17,574 nt of DNA, taken from an uncultured bacterium. GTDB lineage: Bacteria; Bacteroidota; Bacteroidia; Bacteroidales; Bacteroidaceae. The DNA is taken from the NCBI GenBank assembly GCA_945788485.1, contig CALZMB010000013.1, positions 1 through 17,574 on the forward strand, in the 5' to 3' direction. Position 1 is the first letter of the stretch. Each line of letters opens with the position of its first letter. Made by a program: the position numbers and the translations under genes. The notes under the pieces are model-generated. The model did no database searches. It saw nothing but the letters and a program-made list of their open reading frames with translations, and had not been told where the DNA came from. Shown here one piece after another: positions 7,248-14,767 of this stretch.

Positions 7248-7718
7248 TTACAACGCGTCAAGCACCCTCCGCGCCTTCTTCCTCCTTTTGTACTTCTTCG
7301 CATTGAAGATATGGTCGAGTGTTTTGAAAAAGTCAAAGCCCATGCCAGAGGAGCCGCTCATCATGTCGCTGCCCTTGGGAGGCGTGAAGCTGAACCTTCT
7401 TTGCGGACGCTTCCCCCATATCACCACCTCGTCTGTCGCCCGCCCGTTATTCAGCAGCACGATGGTGTCGGTGACTTCTTCTGGTGTAAGTATCCGTGTG
7501 AGATAGCCCCTTTTCTTGATTTTCATGACAGCGAATGAATCGGGGACGTGGAACGAGCCGTCCCAGATGGTTTTCCCCGCATCCCTGCCGTCTGCCCATA
7601 TCTCCGCGTCGCGAATCCTCGCCCGCGTCTCTGCATCGACGACAACGGCTTCTTTTGGCGATACGCCTGCACTGTCGCCGACAGCCATCAGTGCTAAAAG
7701 TGAATAGAGTGCCAACAT
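7248..7718 (-). CDS. Small exported protein of unknown function, possible carboxypeptidase-regulatory-like fold
   Basis: 156 residues if started at ATG 7718. The open frame runs back to 7790, but the -7 box at 7751-7758 lies inside that extension, so the later start is preferred; it also gives a hydrophobic N-terminus (MLALYSLLALMAVGDSA) that could be a signal peptide. Residues about 24-95 (VVDAETRARIRDAEIW, then DGSFHVPDS, KRGYLTRIL, DTIVLL) resemble the start of a CarboxypepD_reg-like beta-sandwich as found in many Bacteroidetes envelope proteins, followed by EVVIWGKR. The C-terminal 50 residues are Gly/Ser/Met-rich and then strongly basic (KKYKRRKKARR). No catalytic motif is visible. It stands alone, divergent from the flavin reductase-like gene. 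The gene looks real; the function is unknown. Confidence 0.72.
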   Translation of the reverse strand: MLALYSLLALMAVGDSAGVSPKEAVVVDAETRARIRDAEIWADGRDAGKTIWDGSFHVPDSFAVMKIKKRGYLTRILTPEEVTDTIVLLNNGRATDEVVIWGKRPQRRFSFTPPKGSDMMSGSSGMGFDFFKTLDHIFNAKKYKRRKKARRVLDAL

Positions 7719-7750
7719 ATTATTTGCCTGTAAACAATGATTACCGCGGG

Positions 7751-7758
7751 CAAAATTA
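7751..7758 (-). promoter_or_regulatory. Bacteroidetes -7 element (TAATTTTG) for the small exported-protein gene
   Basis: Minus-strand TAATTTTG fits TAnnTTTG and sits 33 nt upstream of the ATG at 7718, which supports that start. No -33 box at standard spacing is seen. Confidence 0.55.
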
Positions 7759-7896
7759 CAGAAAATATCTCTGTCGCCGACGATTTTCACAAAGTTTTAG
7801 ACGCACAGACGGCATAATATATGTTAAGGCGGGTGCTGTAAAATGCCGCCACTGTAATTTTTTGCGGTTTCACTTCCGTATTCCGGAAAAAATGCG

Positions 7897-7904
7897 TATA
7901 TTTG
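7897..7904 (+). promoter_or_regulatory. Bacteroidetes -7 element (TATATTTG) for the flavin reductase-like gene
   Basis: TATATTTG followed by CAG matches TAnnTTTG and lies 28 nt before the ATG at 7933. A short palindrome TTCCGGAA (7881-7888) sits just upstream, between the -7 and the expected -33 position, and could be an operator; this is speculative. Confidence 0.6.
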
Positions 7905-7932
7905 CAGACTGAACCAAAACATATCAACAATC

Positions 7933-8442
7933 ATGACAAAACAGGATATCAGCATTTTGAAAGGCGAGGATGTTTTCTCGCTCATCGGAAAAGAGTGGAT
8001 GCTCGTCACGGCGGGCGCGGACGGCAAAGTGAACACGATGACAGCCTCGTGGGGCGGCATGGGATGGCTGTGGAACAAACCCGTGGCGTTTGTCTTCATT
8101 CGTCCCGAACGCTACACGCACGAGTTTGTTGAACGCACAGAGCGTCTCACCCTCTCGTTCTTTGACGAATCCCGCCGCAAGGCGTTGCAGCTCTGCGGCA
8201 CCGTCTCGGGCCGCGACCGCGACAAGATAAGTGAGGCAGGGCTGACACTTGAGACCCTTCCGACAGGAGCGACGGCATTTGCCGAGGCACGCCTTGTGCT
8301 CGACTGCCGCAAGCTCTACAAGGCAGATATGTCTGCAGACGGCTTCATCGACAAGGATGTGCTGGCACGATGGTATAACGACAAGCCGGGCGGAGGGCTG
8401 CACTCTGTCTATGTGGCGGAGATTGAAGGCGTGTATGCCTGA
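7933..8442 (+). CDS. Flavin reductase-like protein, FMN-binding split barrel
   Basis: 169 residues, a compact single-domain member of the flavin reductase-like split-barrel group (COG1853, DIM6/NTAB). Visible signs: VNTMTASWGGMGWLWNKPVAFVFIRPERYT, where the T/S-A-S-W segment normally contacts FMN phosphate and the region after it forms the barrel; then LTLSFFDESRR. It probably binds FMN and passes electrons from NAD(P)H or a redox partner; the electron acceptor cannot be inferred. No signal peptide, so cytoplasmic. The start ATG at 7933 follows the -7 box by 28 nt. The SGNH hydrolase gene starts 53 nt after its stop on the same strand, but a functional link is not obvious. A rubredoxin encoded about 1 kb downstream is a conceivable redox partner. 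Confidence 0.85.
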   Translation: MTKQDISILKGEDVFSLIGKEWMLVTAGADGKVNTMTASWGGMGWLWNKPVAFVFIRPERYTHEFVERTERLTLSFFDESRRKALQLCGTVSGRDRDKISEAGLTLETLPTGATAFAEARLVLDCRKLYKADMSADGFIDKDVLARWYNDKPGGGLHSVYVAEIEGVYA

Positions 8443-8495
8443 GCCCGCGTGAAGAGAGAGAGCCTTTTGAAACCGTATCAAACAACAAACCATAA

Positions 8496-9311
8496 ATGAC
8501 TATGAAACGACAACTGATGCTCGTGACGCTCTTGCTCACGTTGTTCGCTGCGCCGGCTTGCAGCCAGAAAACATTCACCCATCCCTGGCAGGGGAAGAAG
8601 ATAGCGTATTTCGGAGATTCAATCACCGACCCGCGCGTGAAAGCCGGGACAAAGAAATGGTGGTCGCTGCTGAGCGAATGGCTCGATGCCACAAGCTATT
8701 GCTATGCGCGAAGCGGGCGACAGTGGAACGACATCCCGCGCCAGACGCAGGCGCTGCTCGACGAGCACGGGCAGGATGTGGATGCCATCATCATCTTTAT
8801 GGGCACGAACGACTACAACCACGCCATACCGCTCGGCGAATGGTATGACATCGACGAGCGCGAGGTGGCTTACACTCGCAACAAACTGCCATACCGCCAG
8901 ATGCGCCAGCACCGCTCGCCGGCGCTGAACGACACCACCGTGCGCGGCAGGATAAACATCGCGCTGAGCCAGCTGAAGGACCTTTACCCGACGAAACAGA
9001 TTGTGCTGCTCACCCCAATCCACCGCGCCTTCTTCACGTCGGGCGAAAAGAACGTGCAGCCAGACGAGCTTTACCCAAACAGCGACGGCGTATGGCTCGA
9101 CAGCTATGTCGAGGCGGTGAAAGAGGCGGGCAATGTCTGGGCGGTGCCGGTGATAGACCTCCATGCCCTCTCCGGGCTATATCCCGTTGCTGACAGCCAC
9201 GCGCAGTTCTTCGCAAGGCCGGACGGCGACCGCCTGCATCCGAACGATGCCGGGTATGAACGCATCGCGAAGACGCTCTACTACCAGTTGCTGTCACTGC
9301 CCGTATTCTGA
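8496..9311 (+). CDS. Exported SGNH/GDSL-type hydrolase
   Basis: 271 residues with a hydrophobic leader (MTMKRQLMLVTLLLTLFAAPACSQ). The APAC segment could be a loose lipobox with Cys 22, or an ordinary signal-peptidase I site; I cannot decide. SGNH blocks are complete: FGDSITDP (block I, nucleophile Ser), a Gly in SGRQWND (block II), MGTNDYNH (block III, Asn), and DRLHPNDAG (block V, Asp-His). The family includes esterases and acetyl-hydrolases acting on acylated sugars and lipids; the substrate here is unknown. An alternative ATG lies two codons downstream at 8502. It is 53 nt behind the flavin reductase-like gene and may share its transcript. Confidence 0.9.
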   Translation: MTMKRQLMLVTLLLTLFAAPACSQKTFTHPWQGKKIAYFGDSITDPRVKAGTKKWWSLLSEWLDATSYCYARSGRQWNDIPRQTQALLDEHGQDVDAIIIFMGTNDYNHAIPLGEWYDIDEREVAYTRNKLPYRQMRQHRSPALNDTTVRGRINIALSQLKDLYPTKQIVLLTPIHRAFFTSGEKNVQPDELYPNSDGVWLDSYVEAVKEAGNVWAVPVIDLHALSGLYPVADSHAQFFARPDGDRLHPNDAGYERIAKTLYYQLLSLPVF

Positions 9312-9395
9312 TCTGTGCCAGCGATGCTGCGGAGAAAAAATGAGGCAATTATGTTTTTTTTGCGCAAAACATTATGCGGAACAGAATATATGACG

Positions 9396-9403
9396 TAACT
9401 TTG
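9396..9403 (+). promoter_or_regulatory. Bacteroidetes -7 element (TAACTTTG) for the rubredoxin gene
   Basis: TAACTTTG followed by CAGG fits TAnnTTTG, 58 nt before the rubredoxin ATG at 9462, so the gene likely has its own promoter. A perfect palindrome TTTTGCGCAAAA (9358-9369), inside a larger ATGTTTT/AAAACAT dyad, lies just upstream of the expected -33 position and may be a regulator site. Confidence 0.65.
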
Positions 9404-9461
9404 CAGGCGATAAGCAAGAACAAAACATTTTTTACAAACCCATAAAAAAACAACTACGATT

Positions 9462-9620
9462 ATGAAAAAGTATGTTTGCGACGTTTGCGGATGGGAGTAT
9501 GACCCGGAAGTAGGCGTACCTGAAGCAGGTATCGAACCAGGCACACCGTTTGAGGAACTGCCTGATGATTTTGAATGTCCGCTGTGCTCTGTCGGAAAAG
9601 ACCAGTTCTCTGAGGTGTAA
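9462..9620 (+). CDS. Rubredoxin
   Basis: A 52-residue protein beginning MKKYVCDVCGWEYDPEVG and ending VGKDQFSEV, with the standard rubredoxin layout and length. The four iron ligands are the cysteines of CDVCG (residues 6 and 9) and CPLCS (near residues 39 and 42); the loop motif IEPGTPFEELPDDF is typical. The only departure is Ser instead of the usual Gly after the last Cys. It is a one-electron carrier of the cytoplasm, in anaerobes often feeding peroxide or superoxide reductases or flavodiiron proteins; the partner is not visible here. It has its own promoter and ends at a strong hairpin. Confidence 0.96.
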   Translation: MKKYVCDVCGWEYDPEVGVPEAGIEPGTPFEELPDDFECPLCSVGKDQFSEV

Positions 9621-9640
9621 CAATCCTGCCAGAACCATAA

Positions 9641-9717
9641 AAAAACAACACTCCCGCTCCATGTAGCAGATAGGCGCAAACCTGCCTGCCTCTCTATGGA
9701 GCGGGAGTGTTGTTTTT
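9641..9717. terminator. Perfect 22-bp hairpin, bidirectional terminator between rubredoxin and rodA
   Basis: The left arm 9641-9662 and right arm 9696-9717 are exact reverse complements (22 bp) around a 33-nt loop. The arm ends are A/T tracts, so transcripts from either side finish in a run of U (GTTGTTTTT on plus, the mirror on minus). Position fits: 20 nt after the rubredoxin stop and about 86 nt beyond the rodA stop coming from the other side. Confidence 0.88.
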
Positions 9718-9802
9718 AATTTACAATTTATAATTTATAACGGACTTTACAGTACATATAACTTGCTTAGCCCGTCAACTGAAACCGCTGGTGGCGTCGC
9801 CG

Positions 9803-11272
9803 CTACTGCCTGACAAGATTCCTGCCTGCGTCTATGCGGAGGAAGATGAAGAGGAGGATGGTGAATCCCCACAGCGACGAGCCGCCGTAGCTGAAGAACG
9901 GCAGCGGAATGCCGATGACTGGCGTGAGGCCGAGCACCATGCCGACATTGATGAAGACATGGAAGAGGAAGATGCTCAGCACGCAATAGCCGTATATCCT
10001 GCCGAACTTGAACGGCTGGCGTTCGGCGAGGTGTATGAGCCTCAGGATGAGGGCGAGGAAGAGCAGAAGCACTCCCGCAGAGCCGAGGAAGCCCTCTTCT
10101 TCTCCCACCGTGCAGAAGATGAAGTCGGTGTCCTGCTCTGGCACATACTTCAGCTTTGTCTGCGTGCCGTTGAGAAAGCCTTTGCCCTGAAGGCCGCCTG
10201 AGCCTATCGCTATCTCGCTCTGATGGACGTTGTAGCCGGCTCCTGCCAGGTCTTCCTCAAGACCGAGTAGGACATTGATGCGCTCGCGCTGATGCTTCTG
10301 CATCACTGAGTTGAGGACGTGGCTCGACGAATAGAAGAATGTGACGGAACCGAGAGCGAAAGCCAGGATGAAGAAATATCCGGCAAGACGTTCGCGAAGC
10401 CCGTGATAGAGCAGAATGCCGAGGATATAGGCTGTCAGCGCAAGCTGGACGTAGCAGCAGTCGAATGGGATGATGAACTTCGAGAATGCTACGGCAAGCA
10501 CGGTGACGACTGCCGTCACGGTGGCGAGATGCCGCGTCAGTGGCTTGTCGTTGCAGTAGATGCGCACCATGCAGATGGTGAAGAGATGCACCATGGCGAG
10601 AACGGCGAACTTGCCTAAAGAGGTGGGCATGGAAAGCAACTCTGCATCCTCGTATCTGATGCCTACGACGAAATATGCCACCATGGCTACGCCAGTGAAG
10701 AGGATGGAGCCGGGCATGCCCTCTCTGTAGAACATGAGGAAGAGCGAGAGATAGACAAGGGCAGAGCCGGTCTCCTTCTGCGCGATGATGAGAAGCATGG
10801 GCAGGAGGACGACAGCGGCAGCCATGGCGAAGTCGCGCGTCTTGCTGAGCGAGAAACCGTAGGTGGACATCAGCTTCGCGGCTGCCAAAGCCGTAGCGAA
10901 CTTGGCGAACTCCGCCGGCTGCAGACGCAGCGGTCCGAGCACAAGCCACGAGCGCGAACCTTTTATCTCATGCGGGTTGAATATCGTCGCGAAGAGAAGG
11001 ATGATGAGCGCAGCATAGATGATGAGCGCGAAAGTGGAATAGAAGCGGTCGTCCATCATGAGGATGACGAAAGCGAGACATATCGATGTGCCTATCCATA
11101 CGATTTGCATGCCTGAACGCGAGGCGAGGCTGAAGATGTCTGTGTCGCCGAAAGAGTAGCTGGCGCCGCAGACGCTCACCCATCCGAAAGAGAGGAGAGC
11201 GAGGTAGATGCCTATCGTCCACCAGTCGAGCGAACGGAGTATGCCTTTGCTGTTATCTGTTCCTTGAGCCAT
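9803..11272 (-). CDS. rodA: RodA, SEDS peptidoglycan glycosyltransferase of the elongasome
   Basis: A polytopic inner-membrane SEDS protein that polymerises lipid II in partnership with PBP2. 489 residues, longer than E. coli RodA (370) because of an added hydrophobic stretch in the middle (about 190-320); this long form is usual in Bacteroidetes. Motifs: SRSWL and LQPAEFAKF (about 106-125), QKETGSALVY (about 165-174), GLQGKGFLNGTQT (360-372), VPEQDTDFIFCTVGEEEGF (377-395) with the conserved SEDS Asp at D383, and the C-terminal GIPLPFFSYGGSS (454-466). His of the common PExHTDF motif is Asp here. ATG at 11272 lies inside the end of mrdA (20-nt overlap), a sign of translational coupling. Last gene of the cluster. 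Confidence 0.96.
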   Translation of the reverse strand: MAQGTDNSKGILRSLDWWTIGIYLALLSFGWVSVCGASYSFGDTDIFSLASRSGMQIVWIGTSICLAFVILMMDDRFYSTFALIIYAALIILLFATIFNPHEIKGSRSWLVLGPLRLQPAEFAKFATALAAAKLMSTYGFSLSKTRDFAMAAAVVLLPMLLIIAQKETGSALVYLSLFLMFYREGMPGSILFTGVAMVAYFVVGIRYEDAELLSMPTSLGKFAVLAMVHLFTICMVRIYCNDKPLTRHLATVTAVVTVLAVAFSKFIIPFDCCYVQLALTAYILGILLYHGLRERLAGYFFILAFALGSVTFFYSSSHVLNSVMQKHQRERINVLLGLEEDLAGAGYNVHQSEIAIGSGGLQGKGFLNGTQTKLKYVPEQDTDFIFCTVGEEEGFLGSAGVLLLFLALILRLIHLAERQPFKFGRIYGYCVLSIFLFHVFINVGMVLGLTPVIGIPLPFFSYGGSSLWGFTILLFIFLRIDAGRNLVRQ

Positions 11273-13100
11273 ATGCTATTCGTCTGTGTTGGAAGTCGTC
11301 AGCGCGTTTCTCGCTGGCGGCGGAAAGTTTGCCGTTGATATATTTTTCCATCATCAGCGCACCGATAGGCACGCCGTAGTCAGCACCGAAGCCGCCGTTC
11401 TCTACATAGACGGCGATGGCGATGCGGGGATTGTCCATTGGGGCGAATCCCATGAAGACAGAGTGGTCTTGGCCGCGGTTCTGAGCCGTGCCCGTCTTGC
11501 CGCAGACAAGATAGTCGGAGCGGTTGGCGGCGCGGCAGGTGCCTTGCACGACTGACGACCTCATGCCTGACACAACCCAGTCGTATGCGCTGCGCGAGGC
11601 TTTCGTGTAGTGGCGTTTCGTGAAGAGAGTGTCTAACGGCTCGCCTTTCACCTTCTTCACGACATGCGGCGTGATGTAGTAGCCGCGGTTGGCAATGGTG
11701 GCGCCGAGGTTGGCTATCTGGAGCGGCGTGAGATTCACCTCTCCCTGGCCGATGGAGATGGAGATGATGGTCAGGCCGTTCCATGAGCCCTTGTATGCGT
11801 TGTCATAGTAGTCGGCGTTGGGGATGAGGCCGCGTTTCTCGCCCGGAAGGTCGATGCCGAGCTTGTAGCCGAAGCCCATGGAGACCATATAGTCTCGCCA
11901 GGTGTTCATGGCGTTCTGTGTAGTGCCGTATTTCTTCCGAGCTCCTATCATGTGGTACAGCCCCCAGCAGAAATAGGCGTTGCATGATGTGCTGAGAGCT
12001 CCTACGATGGGCAGCGGAGAGGCGTGTCCGTGGCATCCGACATGCAGGCCTTTGTACTGGAAACCGTGATAGCACGGATAAACGGTGTGGGGCGTGGTGA
12101 TGCCTTCGGTCATGAAAGTCAGAGCCTGAGAAGTCTTGAACGTGGAGCCCGGAGGATACTGACCCATTATCGAACGGTTGAGAAGCGGACGCCAAGGGTC
12201 GCGAGACAGGAGGTCGTGGTTCTTTCCGCGTTTGCGCCCAACCATGCGGCGAGGGTCGTAAGTAGGAGACGATACCATGCAGAGCACCTCGCCAGTTGAA
12301 GGCTCGATGGCGACGATGGAGCCAATCTTGCCTTCGAGAAGACGCTCGCCGAGTGCCTGGAGCTCGATGTCGAGAGAGAGGGTGAGGTCTTTTCCCGCAA
12401 CAGGCTTGTGGTCGTAAAGGCCGTTGTTGTATTTCCCCTGAATGCGTCCGCGGGCATCGCGCAGCAGAATCTGTACGCCCTTCTCGCCGCGCAGCTGCTT
12501 CTCGTAGTATCGCTCTACGCCAAGTTTGCCTATGTAGTCGCCCGCCTGATAATAGTCGTCATCCTCTATGTCGTATTGCGACACCTCGGCGACATCTCCA
12601 AGCACATGGGCGGCATAAGGATATTGGTATTGCCTGATGGAACGTTTCTGGACATAGAAGCCGGGGAAACGGAACAGCTTCTCCTGAAACATGGCAAACT
12701 CCTGCTCGGAAAGCTGTGACATGAACAGCTGTTGCGTGAATCGGGAATAACCTGGATTACGGTTGTAGTCTTTTATCTCCGACATGCGTTTCTCGTAGAA
12801 CTGGGGCGTGATGCCGAGAGCCTCGCAAAATTCGAGAGTGTCGATGTGTCCGCGTTGCTCGTTCATGATGACCATGAGATCGTAAGACGGCTCGTTATAG
12901 ACAAGCAGCTTGCCGTTGCGGTCGGTGATGACTCCTCGTGACGGATATTCTATCTTTTTGAAGAACGCATTCGAATCCGCGCTCTTGCGATAGTCGTCGC
13001 TCATTATCTGCAGGACAAAGAGGCGTATGATATAAATGACGACGATGGCAGTGGCCACGCCGCCTATTACGTATTTACGATTTTCTAATTCGTAGTCCAC
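11253..13100 (-). CDS. mrdA: Penicillin-binding protein 2, elongasome transpeptidase
   Basis: A class B PBP cross-linking new peptidoglycan in side-wall growth, anchored by one N-terminal membrane helix (about residues 10-31) with its catalytic domain in the periplasm. 615 residues. The pedestal region starts at SRGVITDRNG (54-63). Transpeptidase motifs: S319-T-F-K (PPGSTFKTS), S372-C-N in STSCNAYF, and K535-T-G (CGKTGTAQN). The start codon is GTG at 13100; no in-frame ATG lies close by, and the first internal Met (33) is past the membrane helix. It overlaps rodA by 20 nt and follows mreD after 142 nt of AT-rich, dyad-containing sequence. The likely target of mecillinam-like beta-lactams, by family knowledge. 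Confidence 0.96.
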   Translation of the reverse strand: MDYELENRKYVIGGVATAIVVIYIIRLFVLQIMSDDYRKSADSNAFFKKIEYPSRGVITDRNGKLLVYNEPSYDLMVIMNEQRGHIDTLEFCEALGITPQFYEKRMSEIKDYNRNPGYSRFTQQLFMSQLSEQEFAMFQEKLFRFPGFYVQKRSIRQYQYPYAAHVLGDVAEVSQYDIEDDDYYQAGDYIGKLGVERYYEKQLRGEKGVQILLRDARGRIQGKYNNGLYDHKPVAGKDLTLSLDIELQALGERLLEGKIGSIVAIEPSTGEVLCMVSSPTYDPRRMVGRKRGKNHDLLSRDPWRPLLNRSIMGQYPPGSTFKTSQALTFMTEGITTPHTVYPCYHGFQYKGLHVGCHGHASPLPIVGALSTSCNAYFCWGLYHMIGARKKYGTTQNAMNTWRDYMVSMGFGYKLGIDLPGEKRGLIPNADYYDNAYKGSWNGLTIISISIGQGEVNLTPLQIANLGATIANRGYYITPHVVKKVKGEPLDTLFTKRHYTKASRSAYDWVVSGMRSSVVQGTCRAANRSDYLVCGKTGTAQNRGQDHSVFMGFAPMDNPRIAIAVYVENGGFGADYGVPIGALMMEKYINGKLSAASEKRADDFQHRRIAYGSRNR

Positions 13101-13242
13101 AGTGTGAGAAAAGAAAGATGAATGGGGATGCTGTTATGCTGAAATGTTGCCGCTTCCTCCTGAATAATAATATATCTACCTTATTATATATATTATGCAT
13201 GCCTGAGATATAATACCTGAAACGCGGCGTGAATAGTCATCG
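13101..13242 (-). promoter_or_regulatory. AT-rich mreD-mrdA spacer with a dyad and a distant SD-like motif
   Basis: The largest gap but one in an otherwise tight cluster. It contains an AT-only dyad, ATAATATAT (13167-13175) with ATATATTAT (13188-13196), then on the minus strand AGGAGGAA (13154-13161), a perfect Shine-Dalgarno-like motif about 55 nt too far upstream to serve the GTG at 13100. No TAnnTTTG box was seen. It could be an internal promoter, an mRNA processing site, or leftover sequence. Confidence 0.4.
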
Positions 13243-13740
13243 TCAGATGCGAATCTTCTCTATGGCAAGCATGATGACAAGCGAGAGGAGCGTGCTGCCT
13301 CCCACACATTCTGCCCACAGTATGGGGTTGAAGAACGTGAATGTCTCAAGAGTGAAGAACGTGATGCAATAGATGAGGGTGATGATGAGGCTGTAGGTGA
13401 CATACTTCAGCCATCCCATGCTCTTGAACGAGGGAGTGAGGCTCTCGCCGTCGTCGTCGTTGACGAAGAGACGCAGAACAGCCGGTTGTATGAGTCCTAT
13501 GAGTGTCATGGCTCCCGCTGCCACGCCGGGCGTGTTGGCAAAGATGTCAATGAGCAGGCCGGTGGTGAAACACCATACCAGCGCGCTCCATCGAGACTTT
13601 CCTAACTCAAAATGCAGCGGCAGCATGAGATAGATCATGGGGGTGGCGATGTTGAAGATATGTATGCGGTTGAACACCAGCACCTGTACGGTCGCCAGTA
13701 CGAGCATCAGCGCGAGACGTTTGAAAAAATCTGTTGTCAT
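13243..13740 (-). CDS. mreD: MreD, rod-shape membrane protein
   Basis: 165 residues, almost entirely hydrophobic with about five membrane segments (e.g. LALMLVLATVQVLVFN near the N-terminus, ATPMIYLMLPLHF, SALVWCFTTGLLIDIFANT, and two C-terminal helices), matching MreD in size and pattern. The segment GLLIDIF followed by GVAAGAMTL is characteristic. A charged loop (NDDDGESLTPSFKS) separates the helices. MreD is an inner-membrane partner of MreC in the elongasome. ATG at 13740 is 13 nt after the mreC stop, so the two are surely one transcript. Confidence 0.93.
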   Translation of the reverse strand: MTTDFFKRLALMLVLATVQVLVFNRIHIFNIATPMIYLMLPLHFELGKSRWSALVWCFTTGLLIDIFANTPGVAAGAMTLIGLIQPAVLRLFVNDDDGESLTPSFKSMGWLKYVTYSLIITLIYCITFFTLETFTFFNPILWAECVGGSTLLSLVIMLAIEKIRI

Positions 13741-13753
13741 TTGGATGAGAACT

Positions 13754-14623
13754 TTATAGTTTGTCTTTTTTCATCTTGATAGAATCTTCTGCCGCACGCA
13801 GGATGTTGATGCGTTCGCGCAATGACTTGTCGTCGATGACGCACACGTTGCGCAGATTGCCGAAATCGGTTGACAACTCTACCATCAGCCGGTAGGAGAG
13901 ACCGTCGGGAGAGTTATAGACATGCAGTATCTTGCCGACCATCACGCCTTTCGGGAAAACGGAACTGTAGCCCGAGGTGACGACTTTGTCGTAGAGACGG
14001 AAATGTGCATGGCGCGGTATGTCGTCAACGTAGGCGTATCTTGACGAGCCGCCTTCCCAGTGCAGGTATCCGAAATATCCTCTGCCCTCGATGCTGCAAC
14101 TGATTTTAGAGTGTGAAGAGAGGACGGGAATCACTACGCTGTAGTTCGCCGTCGCCTGATAGACGATGCCTACGACACCCGTACCGCAGACAACGCCCAT
14201 GTCTGGGCGCACACCGTCTGCCGTACCCTTGTCGAGCGTGATGAAGTTGTCTGCCTTGTCGATGCTGTTGCTTATCACCTTTGCCGGTATGATGCGGCTG
14301 CCATGCAGGGCTGCCTGCAAGGTGCGTTCAGTGATGCTTGTGTCTTGTGTCGCGTCGAGGAGACGTTCGTTGAGCAGCGCCACTTGCTTCTCAAGATAGA
14401 CGTTACGCTGTGTGAGACGCTCGTTCACCTTGGTCAGAGAGAAGAACTGGTTGACGGCAGATGAGGCTTCATATACCTTGCCCGACACAATATTGGCAGA
14501 CGTGAACCACACGCTGCCCTGATACCCGTTGAACTGGAAGAGGAGCATCATGGATATTATCTCAAGCATGATGAAGACGAACCAGTGATGATATTTCTGC
14601 AGGAAATCGGCTAAGTTGTGCAT
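13754..14623 (-). CDS. mreC: MreC, rod-shape periplasmic scaffold
   Basis: 289 residues in the MreC plan: short cytoplasmic start, one membrane helix (about 14-31, WFVFIMLEIISMMLLFQF), a coiled coil (about 60-95, KVNERLTQRNVYLEKQVALL), then the paired beta-barrel region (about 110-270) with the family segments FITLDKGTADGV, MGVVCGTGVVGIV and SGYSSVFPKGVMVGKI. It links MreB filaments to PBP2/RodA in the periplasm. The tail is Lys-rich (KMKKDKL). It is separated from mreB upstream by 144 nt holding two hairpins, while mreD follows almost directly. Confidence 0.96.
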   Translation of the reverse strand: MHNLADFLQKYHHWFVFIMLEIISMMLLFQFNGYQGSVWFTSANIVSGKVYEASSAVNQFFSLTKVNERLTQRNVYLEKQVALLNERLLDATQDTSITERTLQAALHGSRIIPAKVISNSIDKADNFITLDKGTADGVRPDMGVVCGTGVVGIVYQATANYSVVIPVLSSHSKISCSIEGRGYFGYLHWEGGSSRYAYVDDIPRHAHFRLYDKVVTSGYSSVFPKGVMVGKILHVYNSPDGLSYRLMVELSTDFGNLRNVCVIDDKSLRERINILRAAEDSIKMKKDKL

Positions 14624-14654
14624 TTGTCTGTGGTGGAGAATGTTGCAGGCAGTG

Positions 14655-14754
14655 GAGCAGAGCCTCCGGCGTCACCCGCCTTCTGCTCGCTTGTCCGCGG
14701 CCATAATCAGTAAAGGCAGGCGTTGTCCTTGGAATAGCGGACGCTGCCTGCCTT
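14655..14754 (-). promoter_or_regulatory. Two hairpins in the mreB-mreC gap
   Basis: On the transcript, the first hairpin pairs AAGGCAGGC (14713-14721) with GCCTGCCTT (14746-14754), lengthened by GTCC/GGAC inside; the second pairs GAGCAGA (14655-14661) with TCTGCTC (14682-14688). The first begins 13 nt after the mreB stop. No good U-tract follows, so full termination is unlikely; partial attenuation or mRNA stabilisation, giving more MreB than MreC/MreD, is an inference. Confidence 0.5.
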
Positions 14755-14767
14755 GTCTGTTGTGATA

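Noticed and set aside
7170..7538. 122-codon plus-strand frame with a hydrophobic, signal-like start
   Set aside because: After the first 25 or so codons it is antisense to the exported-protein gene, whose own composition and promoter are more convincing.
13154..13161. Shine-Dalgarno for a small peptide gene upstream of mrdA
   Set aside because: No ATG, GTG or TTG follows within range, and the only nearby alternative start (ATT) meets a stop after three codons.
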